DNA from: Oehlia diaphana
Lineage: Eukaryota > Glomeromycota > Glomeromycetes > Glomerales > Glomeraceae
Reading direction: 5' to 3'
Length of the DNA stretch: 57,530 bases
Assembly: GCA_003833135.1 (NCBI GenBank)
Contig: QZLH01000139.1
Coordinates: forward strand, 99,276-156,805
Positions within the stretch are counted from its first letter, which is position 1; each line of letters opens with the position of its first letter. The notes under the pieces are model-generated. The model did not search any database and had not been told where the DNA came from. It was given only the letters and a program-made list of their open reading frames with translations. This document shows, one piece after another, positions 1 through 11,208 of this stretch. The translations under genes and the position numbers were made by a program.

Positions 1-52
1 TTTTCTTTTTTTTTTTTTTTTTTTTTTTTTTTTATTTTTTTTTTTTTAAAAT

Positions 53-89
<37 letters not shown>

Positions 90-112
90 GAAATGAGGCG
101 CTCTGATAAACT
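1..112. repeat. Homopolymer T and A runs at window start
   Basis: Nearly uninterrupted T then A tracts. They are low complexity with no coding content. Similar tracts flank the assembly gap at 44.2-44.9 kb, so such runs are a general property of this genome or its assembly. Confidence 0.9.
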
Positions 113-1012
113 TTTTTTCCTCGGTCTATTATCGATCATCATCTTGCTCAATGATTTGCGATTTAAGATTATTCATGATTGATATACTTATAATATTAAT
201 TTCTTTTTTATCCCACGGTTCTTAAAAATTATTCATGATTTTTTTTTCTTGATATTCTCACGGATGATGTAAATCCATCAATATTAGACTATTGTTATTA
301 GTTTAAAGGGCATATTTAAAGAGTTTTATGGTTTGAACTGATATAAATAAGTTATTTCACGGAATCATCATTTTCATGGCGTCAATGCCAATGATATACT
401 TATTATTATGGCGTGGCTAAGATAATGCAGGAGTCGTTATTAATTATGATTTATTTAAAATTTAAAATTATTATAAATCTCCAATTATAACTTTAAAGTA
501 CAAGTGTAAATGAATTATAATCATAATTTTTAATAATCCCTTCTGCCTTAAATTTCTTCCTTGAAATAAGAGAGTAACAATCTATATGGCACTTCCAGGG
601 AATAAAATGTTTATCGAATATTTAATTATAAACCATTTAAACGTTGCACATTTTCACATCAAAGTCTTTTAATATTAACTATTACATCTTTTTTAACATA
701 ATAAATTTTATATGATTGAAAGTCCGCAAGATAATTGTGTTAAATAAAGTTCTAAATACAGTAAAAATAACATTTACATGTTAAAGCTTACTAATTTTTT
801 AAGTGGCTATACAAATTATTTAAACAATTTCAAAATCACAATGCACCAATTAATTATTATTTAAAAGTCTCACGCGATATACTATAGATCTTTTCTAATT
901 ATATTCGTCTATAAAATTGATTGATTATTTTGATCACTCCCTTTTTGATCACAATATCCATTTAATGATTATTATTTTGGATTTACTTTATACTACATCT
1001 CCTCTGTTCAAT
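113..1012. other. AT-rich intergenic DNA, nothing recognised
   Basis: No open frame of credible composition and no clear repeat. A phrase around TTATTCATGATT occurs twice (about 170-240), which is not informative. Confidence 0.5.
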
Positions 1013-1241
1013 ATGGCCAATCCTCTTAATTTTGTCCGTCAAAGAATTCAAGAACGAAAAGTTAATAAACTCGCGAGAAAGTGTTCCTTAGGTAAGTAAT
1101 AAAAAATTAGCAGTTAAATTATTTTCATAAGTATGTTAACGTTTATAAATATTAATTGGTATTTTTACATTTAACCCCTACTGCTCTCCCTATTATATTA
1201 CAAAATTCACAGACGGCCTCAATAGTCCTTCGTTCTATTAA
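1013..1241 (+). CDS. Candidate spliced 35-residue basic peptide
   Basis: Candidate exons are 1013-1091 and 1213-1241. The intron has a canonical GTAAGT donor at 1092 and a TTCACAG acceptor ending at 1212. The product would be 35 residues, beginning MANPLNFVRQRIQERK and ending LNSPSFY. No known family is recognised. It resembles the basic peptides of the inverted repeat at 16-25 kb in three ways: the residues RQRIQ, an identical 15-base stretch (1037-1051 versus the 5' part of the gene at 24882-25064), and an S-x-F-Y C-terminus. The splice reading is my inference. The same exon 2 read in another phase stays open for about 24 codons, so this could instead be part of the decayed gene that follows. 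Confidence is low. Confidence 0.25.
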
Positions 1242-1800
1242 AGACAATATTGATAACGAAATGCCCATGTTGCTTTTTGATTGAAATAATATGGGTTTCA
1301 ATGATGTTCCCGCAAATCCAAATTTGCGTAATGGAGTTATAGGTCAAACGCAACAGGCAATAGTCCCGATGGACGTCCAAAACCAATAATATTGAGAGTG
1401 AATGGGGCCAAGATCACTGTAGCAACCCCACCGGATGCTCTCTGCTACCTATATACGATCAATCTACGTCTCACAAAGAAAACAAAGGAGAGGTTGAACT
1501 TACTATATCAGCACCAAGACCAAATCTGTCAATGGGATCAGTAGATTACGGAAATCACGGCCTTCTTTTTATTTTTCCAAACGATGCAACAATCGGAACA
1601 TGGACAAGGAATGTTTCAGCAAACATACCTTGGTATGAGATACAGTATTTATTTGTATGATTTAAAGTCATTCCTTTATATTCTTTTTAAAAGGCCAAAC
1701 ATTAAAATGGCGTGCCAGACGTTTGCAATGCAGTTGTCAGGATCAATAGTCGCCAGGAGTGTCCACCTCGAAGATTATCTAGTTGTCTTCGAATGATTTT
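1213..1800 (+). pseudogene. Decayed protein-coding remnant, function unknown
   Basis: Higher GC and protein-like composition than its surroundings, but the reading frame shifts repeatedly. Stretches that read well include one with VNGAKITVATPPDA (about 1400-1440) and another with SMGSVDYGNHGLLFIFPNDA (about 1530-1590), in different frames. An in-frame start at 1584 gives only a 70-residue artefact. I do not recognise the family. It looks like an old gene broken by several indels. Confidence 0.35.
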
Positions 1801-2229
1801 TTTTATGCTTTTCAAAGTTCTTCTATCATAAATTTTTAAAATATGTTACGTTGCGAATCTTTCGGATTCAACTTAATTCGTTTATGAACGAGTAACCTGT
1901 AATTTGAAATATTATTATCAAAATAAGTTTTAGTAATTTTTCTTCTAACATTGTTAAATAAAATTTTAGCACATTACAAAGTAATCTTTTATGTAGTGGA
2001 CTCTTCTTCTAAGAGCATCTTTTTTTTTTCTTTTTTTTTTTTGATGTAAGATGAGCTTTATTAATACAGCAATAAAAAATAAACACAAGTGCGGGACTTG
2101 CCCGGGATACATGAGTTTCGTATACTAAATAAAGCTACCTATGCTCCTACTCTAAATCCTAATTCGACTTCCCTGCAAGATTGCTCATTGACCTATGCTT
2201 CAGAAATCTGAATCAGGTTTTTGTACAGG
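1801..2229. other. Intergenic, T-tract and possible retroelement tail
   Basis: AT-rich with a T-tract at about 2019-2041. It is followed by a moderately GC-rich phrase with GCGGGACTTGCCCGGGATACATG (split as GCGGGACTTG / CCCGGGATACATG). A related phrase with GGGTCGGGACG and GTGATACATG occurs near 3787-3815. These may be remnants of one dispersed element; no coding function is visible. Confidence 0.3.
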
Positions 2230-3769
2230 TTATACCTGTACCGAGATTCTTGGTTCCTCTGGGCCCCTTTCTGTTCTAGCGTTAATCGGGTGATTCGAGT
2301 CAATAGGTTCGTCGGAAAAGAAGTCGTCATCGAATATTTTAATATCCTCAACGTCGTTAATGACCTTAATCGCTTCTAACCTCGCTACTTCTTTGCGGTT
2401 GCGATTTATTAAAGTACTCGAAAGAAGAATAATCGCTATGTATCTGGATATTCCTTCGAGCCGAGCATGATAATGTTGAGTAGGAAGTGAAAATAGATCT
2501 TTCCATGAAAATGGATCTTCCATAAAAATGGGATTGTTAAACGAGTGAGCAGAACTTCAAATTATGGTCCGCCATCGAACATTCCATTTATTCGTCTCTC
2601 CGTATAAATCAAAGCCCTATGGATACGTGAAATCTGGAGGCGTGATAGTCAAAGCTGCATATATCACACAATGACAGTTGGTTTGACCAAACCACTTTGG
2701 GCATTGCTCCAGAAATTTTGTAACAAATGGACGAAGGGGAAGGGGAAAGGAAAAAGTGAAAATGAAAGGGAAAGGGGAAAGCGAAGGGGATGTGAGTTCA
2801 TCGTGGATCTGCTCCATAGATTCATCGTAATCAGAACTCCCAAAGACGTCAAGTACTCTTCCTCAACACACACCACTTCATCCGTTCTTTCTTCTGCTGG
2901 TGCATCCTCTTTGGATACATGACTTTGATCGTTAACATTGTTAACGGTTTTCGAATTGACTTGATCTATTATGTATTTGATTTGGTGATTAATAAGTCTT
3001 GAAATACTATCAGCACTACATGTATCTCGATGAATCATATGCCACCCTATACTCAGTGAAACGGGTCATATTCGTAGCTAAATAGTTTATTAATTTTTCT
3101 TGCCTTACAGGTCATTACATGTAGATACCAATCAGAAACACCTGTAAGAATGGTTTCATTTCATTATAAATCCGCTTTCTTGTGGTCTGATTCGTAAGTT
3201 TTTTATCTTCAGACCTAAGCTCCATGACCTTGTCTTCGAACCTTTCAGAGAAACAACACCAAGATGAAATTTCTGTTCGCTTTGCTTTGATCGTACTCTT
3301 CTTTGCATTATTTGCTTGGTAAAATAGATTGGCGAGCTTCTTGAGACTTATAGATGTGAATACTGAAAAACTTTATAAATTCCGAATCTCCCAGGTGATA
3401 AAAGTTCTTACAACAAACTTTGTGAAATAGGTTACTATGTCCGTTTCTTCTATCTTGTATGTCAACTTCGAGTTTTCGGAAAACTCGTTAACAATTTTAT
3501 CACGTGATGTGAGTGAATCCTCGGGATACTGGAAAAGAATCCTGTTACACTTTCGCAATACTGGACTCTTCTACTCTTAAGTTTCTTACTGAGCTTCTGG
3601 TTCTCGTTTTAAGATCGAAAATCACGGCATTGTGAACAGCATTCTCACTCCTAAGCTCGATAATTATTTCCTCAAGCTTGGATGGACTTGCTGTTCCACT
3701 TTCACAAACTGTCATGGTTAATAATGTTTCATGTACAGCAAAATGTTCAGTGTTACTTGGCAAAAGCAA
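2230..3769 (-). pseudogene. Decayed minus-strand coding remnants
   Basis: Several protein-like minus-strand stretches lie in sequence but in different frames: 3769-3545 (charged, with IIELRSENA, coiled-coil-like), 3038-2900 (acidic, with SKEDAPAEERTDE) and 2523-2230 (with NRNRKEVARLEAIK and an acidic tail). They are interrupted by stops and by a polypurine stretch at about 2730-2790. They read like one eroded coiled-coil gene of a type common in repeat-rich fungi. I cannot name it and no convincing splice model rejoins the pieces. Confidence 0.3.
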
Positions 3770-3966
3770 TCAAACTTTTTAATACAAGGGTCGGGACGTA
3801 GCTCGTGATACATGTAAAAATAAACCGTTGCCGGAAGACATAGCCACAGTACATAAAAAGACTAAAATATTCCTAACTATCGGGTGATTGAATATCTAGA
3901 TAGACTATAACGTGTTATCTTTTGGGTTCAACGGTTGGATTTGAACATTGTGCTCTCCATTTAGGC

Positions 3967-4176
3967 TTATAAGTAATGCTTGATCATTTCCTGTACGTGA
4001 TTTTCCAAATTAAAATCATTAGGAACGGGCAAGACAGTTAATAAAGGCCCATAATGAATGTCTATAAAAATAATATGTTCATATCGTACCTTAATTTTAC
4101 GCGGGAAGGTTGGCTGAACTTCTATCAGTTTATATCTCGTTACTGTAGTCCACGGAGAAATAAAAAGACTGAACAC
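3967..4176 (-). pseudogene. Short minus-strand coding fragment
   Basis: A 69-residue frame with amino-acid-like composition, including IEVQPTFPRKIKVRYEH and a C-terminal VLPVPNDFNLENHVQEMIKHY (here split: VLPVPNDFNLEN, HVQEMIKHY). There is no recognisable domain, and there are no flanking splice signals that extend it convincingly. It is probably the end of a broken gene or an exon whose partners are lost. Confidence 0.25.
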
Positions 4177-4673
4177 TGAAGATAAGGAAGATGATTATCG
4201 CTATCGTATGATGCCAAGAAACCTTTGAAAGTGCACAAAGGCGGAACCTTGATTCCTCCAAGTGGCTTTACGCCTGACGATCTCGGAATTGCAAAGTCCT
4301 CAGCCTTTCATAGCATATGGTTTTGCCGTCAATATTAACATTTACGGTAGGTCCTGTGTTGCAACAAAACATTTAAGCAAGAATTTTCACATTCCTCTTA
4401 CGTTTGTTTTGGGAGAAAAAGCGTTTGTTGGCGCATTTATTTCTTTCGAAATTATTCGGTTGCACAGACTCACATGTCGATTAACGATGATCCGATCCCG
4501 TGATTTGGAGACGTGACTTCGGACAAATCGACAAAAATCATATCTGATATAATAAAAGAGAATTTTTAATCGATTTATAACAAATAATTTGCAATTATGG
4601 TTCCAATTTTTAATATAAAAGATTCTTATTTCAATTATAAAATTTAATTATTGTTCTAGTGCATAATAGTTTT
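4177..4673. other. Intergenic, no supported gene
   Basis: A plus-strand open stretch of 84 codons (4262-4516) has no recognisable motif and no conserved start. I do not support it as a gene. Confidence 0.4.
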
Positions 4674-4753
4674 CCAATGATTTGAATTTAGGCGAATATT
4701 TTTTAACCATAAATATCCTTTTAGTTTGTTATTTCTAACAACTATTTAGCTAT

Positions 4754-5080
4754 TCAATTAGAACTACATACAAAATTCTCAAAAATTATAAAGACTTTGA
4801 TCAAGATTCCATGTAAATAAATCAAACCTGCTTCGTATATATCTCTCTCATCGTCACTTTCAATAATATAAATCAGCTTATTTTGTGATTTCCAAACAAA
4901 ATACATGCCTTCATAAGATGAAATTAATAGATAATTCCCATTTCCGTCGTTGTGCCTGTAATGCAAACATAATATTTTTAAAATGAATTATATATTACCT
5001 TTTTTTTGGTTCTTGTCCCAGTAAACGAACCATGAATATTCATTACCCTCTGAGATAGATGTAATTATGTGATGAGCAAT
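4754..5080 (-). pseudogene. Gene remnant, copy 1 of a local pair
   Basis: Two exon-like blocks on the minus strand. The first, about 5075-4999, includes ISEGNEYSWFVYWDKNQKK and is followed by a GTAATA donor. The second starts near 4955 after an ATTACAG acceptor and runs to a stop at 4754, with NYLLISSYEGMYFVW and IESDDERDIYEAG. The splice phases do not match, so the copy is broken or mis-modelled. The family is not recognised. A diverged second copy lies 1.2 kb away (5940-6269). Confidence 0.35.
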
Positions 5081-5318
5081 TTAATTTCATAATTTCTTTG
5101 GTTTTTCTGAAATAAGTCAAGAAAAGATGAAAGTTCAATACAAAGATTCATATTTATCAAGTTGTTTTACAATTTGAGCGAGCTGTTTAATTTTATTTCG
5201 GCATTTAAAGTAGAAATTCTTCATAATTTTGAAAAGCATGACGTCTTTTGAAACTTTATTATGTTAGTCCGACATTGTGGCATAATTAATAAAAGGGGCA
5301 AAAAGAGAAATAAATAAC

Positions 5319-5616
5319 AACCGGAAACCAGTATCCGAAGTCGGCAAATAAATCCGATTCCGGGCGACGCTATGTAGACCCTATAAGAAATTTTATCCGT
5401 TATTTCTGTAAAAACTCCGTAAAAATGAGCCTTTCACGGATCCATTCACGGAAATGTAAATAAATCGATAAATTCCGTTATATAAGGTTATTAATTCCGG
5501 AAATATGAGCCTTTACGGAAAAAAAAATGGAATATAAAAAACGGATCGCAGGCTAGAAAATATTGTAGCCGGATAGGTTTTCCGGGTTACACGTGATCGG
5601 AAACTGATTTCCGGTT
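5319..5616. mobile_element. Small inverted-repeat (MITE-like) element
   Basis: The ends are inverted copies of AACCGGAAAYCAGTWTCCGA: left at 5319-5338, right ending at 5616. The interior is about 250 bases, non-coding, with several short CGGA/TCCG words. A shorter relative with the same end sequence followed by GACGCTAGGTA lies at about 8650-8725. No target-site duplication could be fixed. Confidence 0.5.
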
Positions 5617-5939
5617 AGCTTGTTAATTTTTGTTAAACGTACTGTAGTAAAAAAACTTCGATAAATTACTGAATAAATTAATATGAAGTTTTTAAGAAAA
5701 TTGCTGAAATTTTATTTATTGCTATTATTTATTTTATTTATTTCCAATACATTGTATTTTTGTTAAAGTTCTCTATGTTTTGGCATTGTTCGGCGGTTTT
5801 CTAGTCTTTAATATCATTATTCATCTTTTCCAACAATCTGAAATTTCTGCGAACGTTTTTTAACCATAGATGTCGTTTTGGTTTGTTATATGATTCTTTT
5901 AACAATTCTTTAGCCTAAAATTTATTTTGTCATTAGTAA

Positions 5940-6269
5940 AGATTAAAAATGCATCTGTATATGAAATTTATACGTAGTATTAACATGCCTTGGTCGTGTA
6001 TGTAACATTTTATGAGAATATTTAACTTTGATTGATAAGATTTTTATAATTATTATTCTTTCACAATGGTACCGTTCTAAATAGGTAGATGTGTCTCTTT
6101 GTTTATCTAATATAGGATGCTTTACTTGCCGTTTTCCAAGCTCAATTCGACAATTGCAATATAATATATGAAGAGAGTCTTTTTTGATTTTTATTCCGAT
6201 AAACCCATGAATAGCTATCACCTTCCGAAAATAAGTGTTATTACAGAAAAGATGATAATTCAATACCAC
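5940..6269 (-). pseudogene. Gene remnant, copy 2 of a local pair
   Basis: The minus strand contains SEGDSYSWVYRNKNQKR (near 6240-6180), which aligns with SEGNEYSWFVYWDKNQKK of the copy at 4754-5080. Non-coding DNA downstream of both also matches (words around TTTTTTAACCATA at about 4700 and 5858). The frame is not maintained, so this is a decayed duplicate of an unrecognised gene. Confidence 0.35.
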
Positions 6270-6407
6270 CTTTTCACCTTTATAATGTTCATTATCGTGC
6301 TCCGCTGTATGATGTTGATTATTTGTAAGTTAATTATTTTTTATGCGTAAGTTTAATAATTACAATAAACTTTATTTAAGCTATAAACAATACATGTGTT
6401 ATAATTA

Positions 6408-7997
6408 TTAATTATGGCTATTAGGATTATTATTGAAAATAACAACAGAATTGATAAAAACTTTATCAGCTGTTAATTTTGAAACTAATTCTTCCAAATT
6501 TTGACTTTTATTTTCTTGAATTTCATTTAAATCTTTTAATGGCCTTCTTGTAACTTCAATATTACTGTTTGTCAAATTAATAACTTCACGATTATCTAGA
6601 AAAAGTTCAATTTTGTTAAATTGATTATCAAAAAATAGAATAAAAATTTAGAATATTACCATTAACGTTAAGCAATGATTTTGCAACAACGAAATTGTCT
6701 GTTGATAAAGTTGATTGTTCCATTGATTCTTCTATAGAAGAAAATTAGAATGTAGGTCATTTATTAATGATTAAAAATTTCAAATTCTTACCTGATCGAA
6801 TATTATTTTTATTAAAACCAAATGCTTCAACAAGGTTAAATGCATTATTTCGTTGAATTTCAGTTTCTGGACGCTCATATCTAGCAAGCCCTTGCTCAGA
6901 CTTATGTCGTGTACTTGCCATACATTCAGAATTTGAAAATCCTCGTCGCTTTAATATTTGTACTAGCATTTTCCGACCTGAATGGTTACTAATTTTGCGA
7001 TCATCCACATTAATTCCGGTTAAGGTAACAATTTTTTTCATAAAGGATTTGATTTCTTTTTCAGACACATGTTGCTTATGATACCATTGTCCATTAAATT
7101 CAACTGTAGAATATGAAATAAAAAATAATAAAAATTTTGACATTAAATTTGTCAAAAAAAAAAATAATTTTTAATATTTACCTTCACTAATATTGCATGG
7201 CTTTAAATAAAAATGTGGATCAGCTTGGGTTGGACGTTTGGTAAAATAATTTTCATACATTTCAATGATACTAGGTATTTCGGGAATGTATAACTTATCA
7301 CCTTGAGATTCAATATTATTGGCACCACGTTGATTAGTTTTTGATTTGTAAATGATAACATCAAATCCACCATATTTGTCTTTTCTTCGTATAAAATTTT
7401 GAAGCTGCAAATTGAAATGTTCTCCTCCCCTTAACCCTAAAAAAATAGCATTAAAAAAAAAGATCCTATATAATAAACTCGCAGGATCATTGCCAGACAT
7501 TGCTGGATGATCAAGAATCTGAAGAAGATCATCTTCAGTAAATCCATCAGCACCATTACGCTCCCCACGACCTTGACTCACAAGACTCTTAACTTTACCA
7601 TTCAAAATCTGCCATAATTTGTAATATTGATCTTTATCCATAATGTTGATAGGTTTTGGAAGGACAGACTTATTATTCAAATGTCGATTTATTGCAAACA
7701 TGCAACTATTAACTGAAGAAACATGATATTCAGAACCATCTTTTTTTCTCATTGCATGAACAAATCTACAAAGCTGATCCTCTAATTCTTCTTTTGTATC
7801 AACTTTCTCAATCAATCCTTGATAATTAACATCTATTCTAAATTTTTCTAAAGCTCGTATCCAATTTGAGTCGAATAATCAGTATTTTTACATCGGCTAC
7901 TATCAATAAGATTACGAAGCTCATCATCAGTAGGCTTTTTATAAGTAAAGTTCACCTTTAATTTCTTAGAAGGTCGTTTATCTTTGTTATCTTGCAT
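6408..7997 (-). pseudogene. Crypton-type tyrosine recombinase gene, single frameshift
   Basis: Minus-strand model with four exons: 7997-7182, 7103-6792, 6731-6660 and 6595-6408, all with GT-AG introns. The catalytic features of a DNA tyrosine recombinase (Crypton / DUF3504-like) are visible: the first arginine in LRGGEHF, the H-x-x-R box HSGRK, a later histidine in STRHKSEQGL and the tyrosine in ARYERP. The N-terminal part is helical and basic. Near 7873 one base appears to be missing. With a single base added, the four exons total 463 codons in one frame; as read, translation stops soon after about residue 49. Everything else in the gene is open, so this is either a very recent pseudogene or a sequencing error. 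No cargo genes are recognised next to it. A second related remnant lies at the right window edge. Confidence 0.7.
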
Positions 7998-8164
7998 CTT
8001 TAAAATATTAATAGAAAGGTTTTGTGTAAAAAAGAGAGTCAGAAATGGAGAGAAATGAAATTGGATAAAGAAAAAAAATGATAAAAGCTTAATTTATGAG
8101 TTTATTATAGCTTATTTCGAGTCTGATAAAAGTTTATATAAAACATCATAATGTCACACGATAA

Positions 8165-8320
8165 TATCATTATTGTGCTTGCGTTGATAAATATACAATT
8201 ATTAACCAATGCTGCATTCTGATTGGACAGATTTGGCCACTACGTGGCCAAATCCTTACCAATCATCTGCTAGCATTGGTTAATAATTGTAATATTAATC
8301 GCTACAAGCACTATAATTTA
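8165..8320. mobile_element. Hairpin element (long inverted repeat)
   Basis: A nearly palindromic segment of about 150 bases centred on TTTGGCCACTACGTGGCCAAA. The arms share ACAATTATTAACCAATGCT (8195-8213) with its inverse at 8272-8290. Outside this, TGTGCTTGCGTTGATAAATAT pairs with AATATTAATCGCTACAAGCA (with mismatches). It is probably a fold-back MITE; it sits between the recombinase gene and the small Cys4 ORF. Confidence 0.55.
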
Positions 8321-8342
8321 TAATTAGTACCATTTAGAGATA

Positions 8343-8537
8343 TTAAATGGTTGTAGTAATATCTGAATAATTAATTATTGTGTCAGATTGTTCAGTACTT
8401 TTTTTCAAACGAGCAATTTTAAATTTATCTCGGCAGTGCAAACATTTTTTTAAAGCAACACCTTTATCATTTAGAAAATTTTCATAGCTTTGACGAACAT
8501 GACATCCTTTACAAGTCCTATTTTCCTGGTTTGACAT
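8343..8537 (-). CDS. Small Cys4 zinc-ribbon-like protein, hypothetical
   Basis: A 64-residue frame beginning MSNQENRTCKGCHVRQ. It shows C-x2-C (CKGC), an aromatic/aspartate-rich linker, then C-x2-C-R (CLHCRDK) and a basic segment. This is the arrangement of the small CxxC...CxxCR zinc-binding modules that often start fungal transposon-associated or DNA-binding proteins. No partner exon is identified; the frame ends 23 bases from the hairpin element. It may be complete or the first exon of a lost gene. It lies divergently spaced only 346 bases from the recombinase start on the same strand, so it could belong to the same element. Confidence 0.4.
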   Translation of the reverse strand: MSNQENRTCKGCHVRQSYENFLNDKGVALKKCLHCRDKFKIARLKKSTEQSDTIINYSDITTTI

Positions 8538-10074
8538 TAGTGAAATAAGAAAGATAAGAAAAGGGTTTATAGTGACGTGTCTGACGAGATATTGATGAAA
8601 AGGTATAAAAAAGTAAAAAATTGAATTATAATCAATTTGTAATTAATGTAACCGGAAATCAGTTTCCGAATCACGTGTAGCCAACAAACCTATGCTATCA
8701 TTTTTTCTAGGTGACGCTAGGTAAGTTCGCTGTGTAGTATGAAGTCATGTGGATGGAAAAAATGGCGAAGATTACTACGAAGTGCGTTGATACGTGGGAT
8801 TTACAAACGATGGTTGTTTTTGATATAAAAAAAATTGATACGTTTATATAACGATAGTGCCGATCTTATCCGGATTGGCAATTAAAATAAATTTAACTCC
8901 TATATAGTCACAATTCTATATAATCACTGTTTTTTACTTAACCAATTAGGTGAATATATAGAGGTTTGACTGTAAATTTAGGAGAACAAGAGGTTAATGG
9001 TTGCGACTGAGAAAGAAATAAAGTATAACAAATTTTTTTTTTTGCGAATTTACTAGCTCATTTGAGACATACGTATGACATTAAAAAAAAATAAAAAAAA
9101 ATAATTTTATAAAAAATAAGGCTCGAAATGTCCATTGCAGCATTACCAACACTCATCATTACGACATATGATACTTATGATACTTAAAATTGGATTTTTA
9201 GTACGATTAGACGCGGCGTGACAAACGTGACTGATCAACAATCAAAGTATAAAAGTAGCTTCGCTCTGGACAATTATTTTAACGGATGATCACATTGTGA
9301 TTTGAATACAAATACTAAGGATAATATAATATAATAGTTATTGTCATCAAGTTTAAAGAAAAAAATTAAAAAAAGATTGTTAAAAATAAGCTGTATGCTA
9401 AATAGTAATTAAAATTCTTACTAAAAATAGTTTATTCGAAACTTTCAAATAGAAATAACTTTATACTATATAAATTATTAAAATAAATAGAATTATTTGA
9501 TTTATTAATGAATTTATTTTCTTTTTTTTTTCTTTTTACAATTAGAGATTTAAATCCATAAATCATTTTTAAAGTATATTATTCAGGAAGTTCTATTAGA
9601 AGAGAAATCTTACTTCGTACATCTTAATATTTCGTTAAAACAAAGGAATAATAATTGTATGAGGAATCGTAAGTAAATTTACTTTACTATCAATCACTCA
9701 TGAAACACTTACTGTAAGATAAGAGAATCCCAAATAACAATTTAATTAAGACAAATGATTAATTTTTATTATAAAAATTATTATTGTTTGAACTGTTGAA
9801 ATTTTTTTAAATTACAGATTTTTCGTGTTCAAAGGTGTTGAATGGAACTATTAAATTTTTTTAAAAATATGAACTATCATAATACCGTTATTTAGCATTA
9901 TCTAATAAGTAATAGTTAACTAGGTTGGTCTGATCAAAGCAGCCACTTCGCCGATATGAAATTAACCGGCGGTCAAGATTATTATTCTTGTGACCAATTT
10001 ATAATGTTACAATTAAAATAAGAAATGAAAAGATTTCTTTTAATCGATTTCACAAGTTATTTGTTAGGTTGATT
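8538..10074. other. Intergenic; fragment of the AACCGG element, otherwise empty
   Basis: At 8650-8725 there is a truncated relative of the element at 5319-5616. The rest is AT-rich with poly-A/T tracts. A TATA-like TATAAAAG occurs near 9248 with no ORF following it. No gene is supported. Confidence 0.45.
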
Positions 10075-10960
10075 TACATTGAATTTGTTTAATAAAATTT
10101 TGCTTCAATTCTGGAAATTCATTGATATGCCATTTATCATTTTCAATCATTTCCTTAATCATTTTCGAGTTTTATCCACACTTGCATAATAATATCTAAA
10201 ATTATTTTATATTAATAAAAATAATATCAAAGGAATTGGTTTATTTTAGCAAATAAGATGACATACATTACTTTAGGAAACCATGATTTCCAACGGTATA
10301 GGGATGGCACGTGATTTAAAACAAGATGTATTAAAACAATTTAAATCAGTTTTTTATTGTTTTAAAACGTTTTTTATTTGTTTTAAAACATTGATCGGCA
10401 TGATTATTGCGTAATTTTCGTGGTCCGTAAGTACTTTGTATGTAGCTGCCAAGTTCCAAGGATTATTAGGATCATCATTAACTATACGTTCATCTAAAGG
10501 ATAACTCATTTTTGGTGATAATAAAATATGAAACGCATATGCAAAACTTGTTAAAATAACCATTATAAAGCATATGAAGAAAAACATGACGCGTTTTGCA
10601 ATTCTAATGACAAATGTGTAATATAATCATAAATTTCAAATATTCTAAAAAATGATATTAATTTTAAGTTTAAAATCAGACATGAAAAAGTAACGTATGG
10701 AATTAGCTGATCATCATCATCACTTACCGTATTTTGCGGTAAGTAAGCACCCCCCCCGAAAATAAGCACCCCTGACCAGAATTATGGCGATTTTGGCCAA
10801 AATTATGAGGATCTTGGCCGGCATCAAGTGCAAAAAAGGGGTGCTTATATACCGCAAAATACGGTATTTGAAGCCACCAAATTGAAGTGATAATAGGTAA
10901 TAAATATACAAAATAAGTCTATAATTATAAATAGTACAATTAGTTAATATTTTTCTTATT
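10075..10960 (-). pseudogene. Broken partial copy of the WD40/TRP-like channel gene
   Basis: The C-terminal third of the neighbouring channel gene (11209-15104) is repeated here on the same strand. Matching stretches include NLKLISFFRIFEIYD, FAYAFHILLSPKMSYPL and IVNDDPNNPWNLA, corresponding to exon 5. Remnants of exons 7 and 8 (the Trp-containing end and the MIENDKW-like tail) lie at 10280-10075. The copy is disabled by a MITE at 10725-10866, by a frameshift between about 10588 and 10620, and by loss of the pore-region exon. It lies head-to-tail downstream of the intact gene, so a tandem duplication followed by decay is the simplest history. Confidence 0.8.
10725..10866. mobile_element. 142-bp MITE inside the channel pseudogene
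   Basis: Terminal inverted repeats of about 29 bases start TACCGTATTTTGCGGTA and continue into TAAGCACCCC; the right end is the inverse, ending at 10866. The outermost TA on each side could be a TA target duplication, as in Tc1/mariner-type MITEs. The intact paralogue reads straight through this point (around 12230), which gives the uninterrupted form. Confidence 0.7.
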
Positions 10961-11208
10961 ACTTTCATTTATATAGAATATTAAAAGGTTCTATCAATGC
11001 GTCAATTGTTTTTATTGGTTTCTTAATATAAGATGTACTCTATGATATAAATAGTATCCTTAAAATACATTTTAATATTTAAATAAAACTTTTACTATAT
11101 AAATAATTAATTTAAAACCGATCCAACTTTAAACTAAGAATACATATTCTATAATTCTAGTTTTAAATGTTTAAAAATTAAATAAGTAATATAATTCCCC
11201 AAAAGTGT

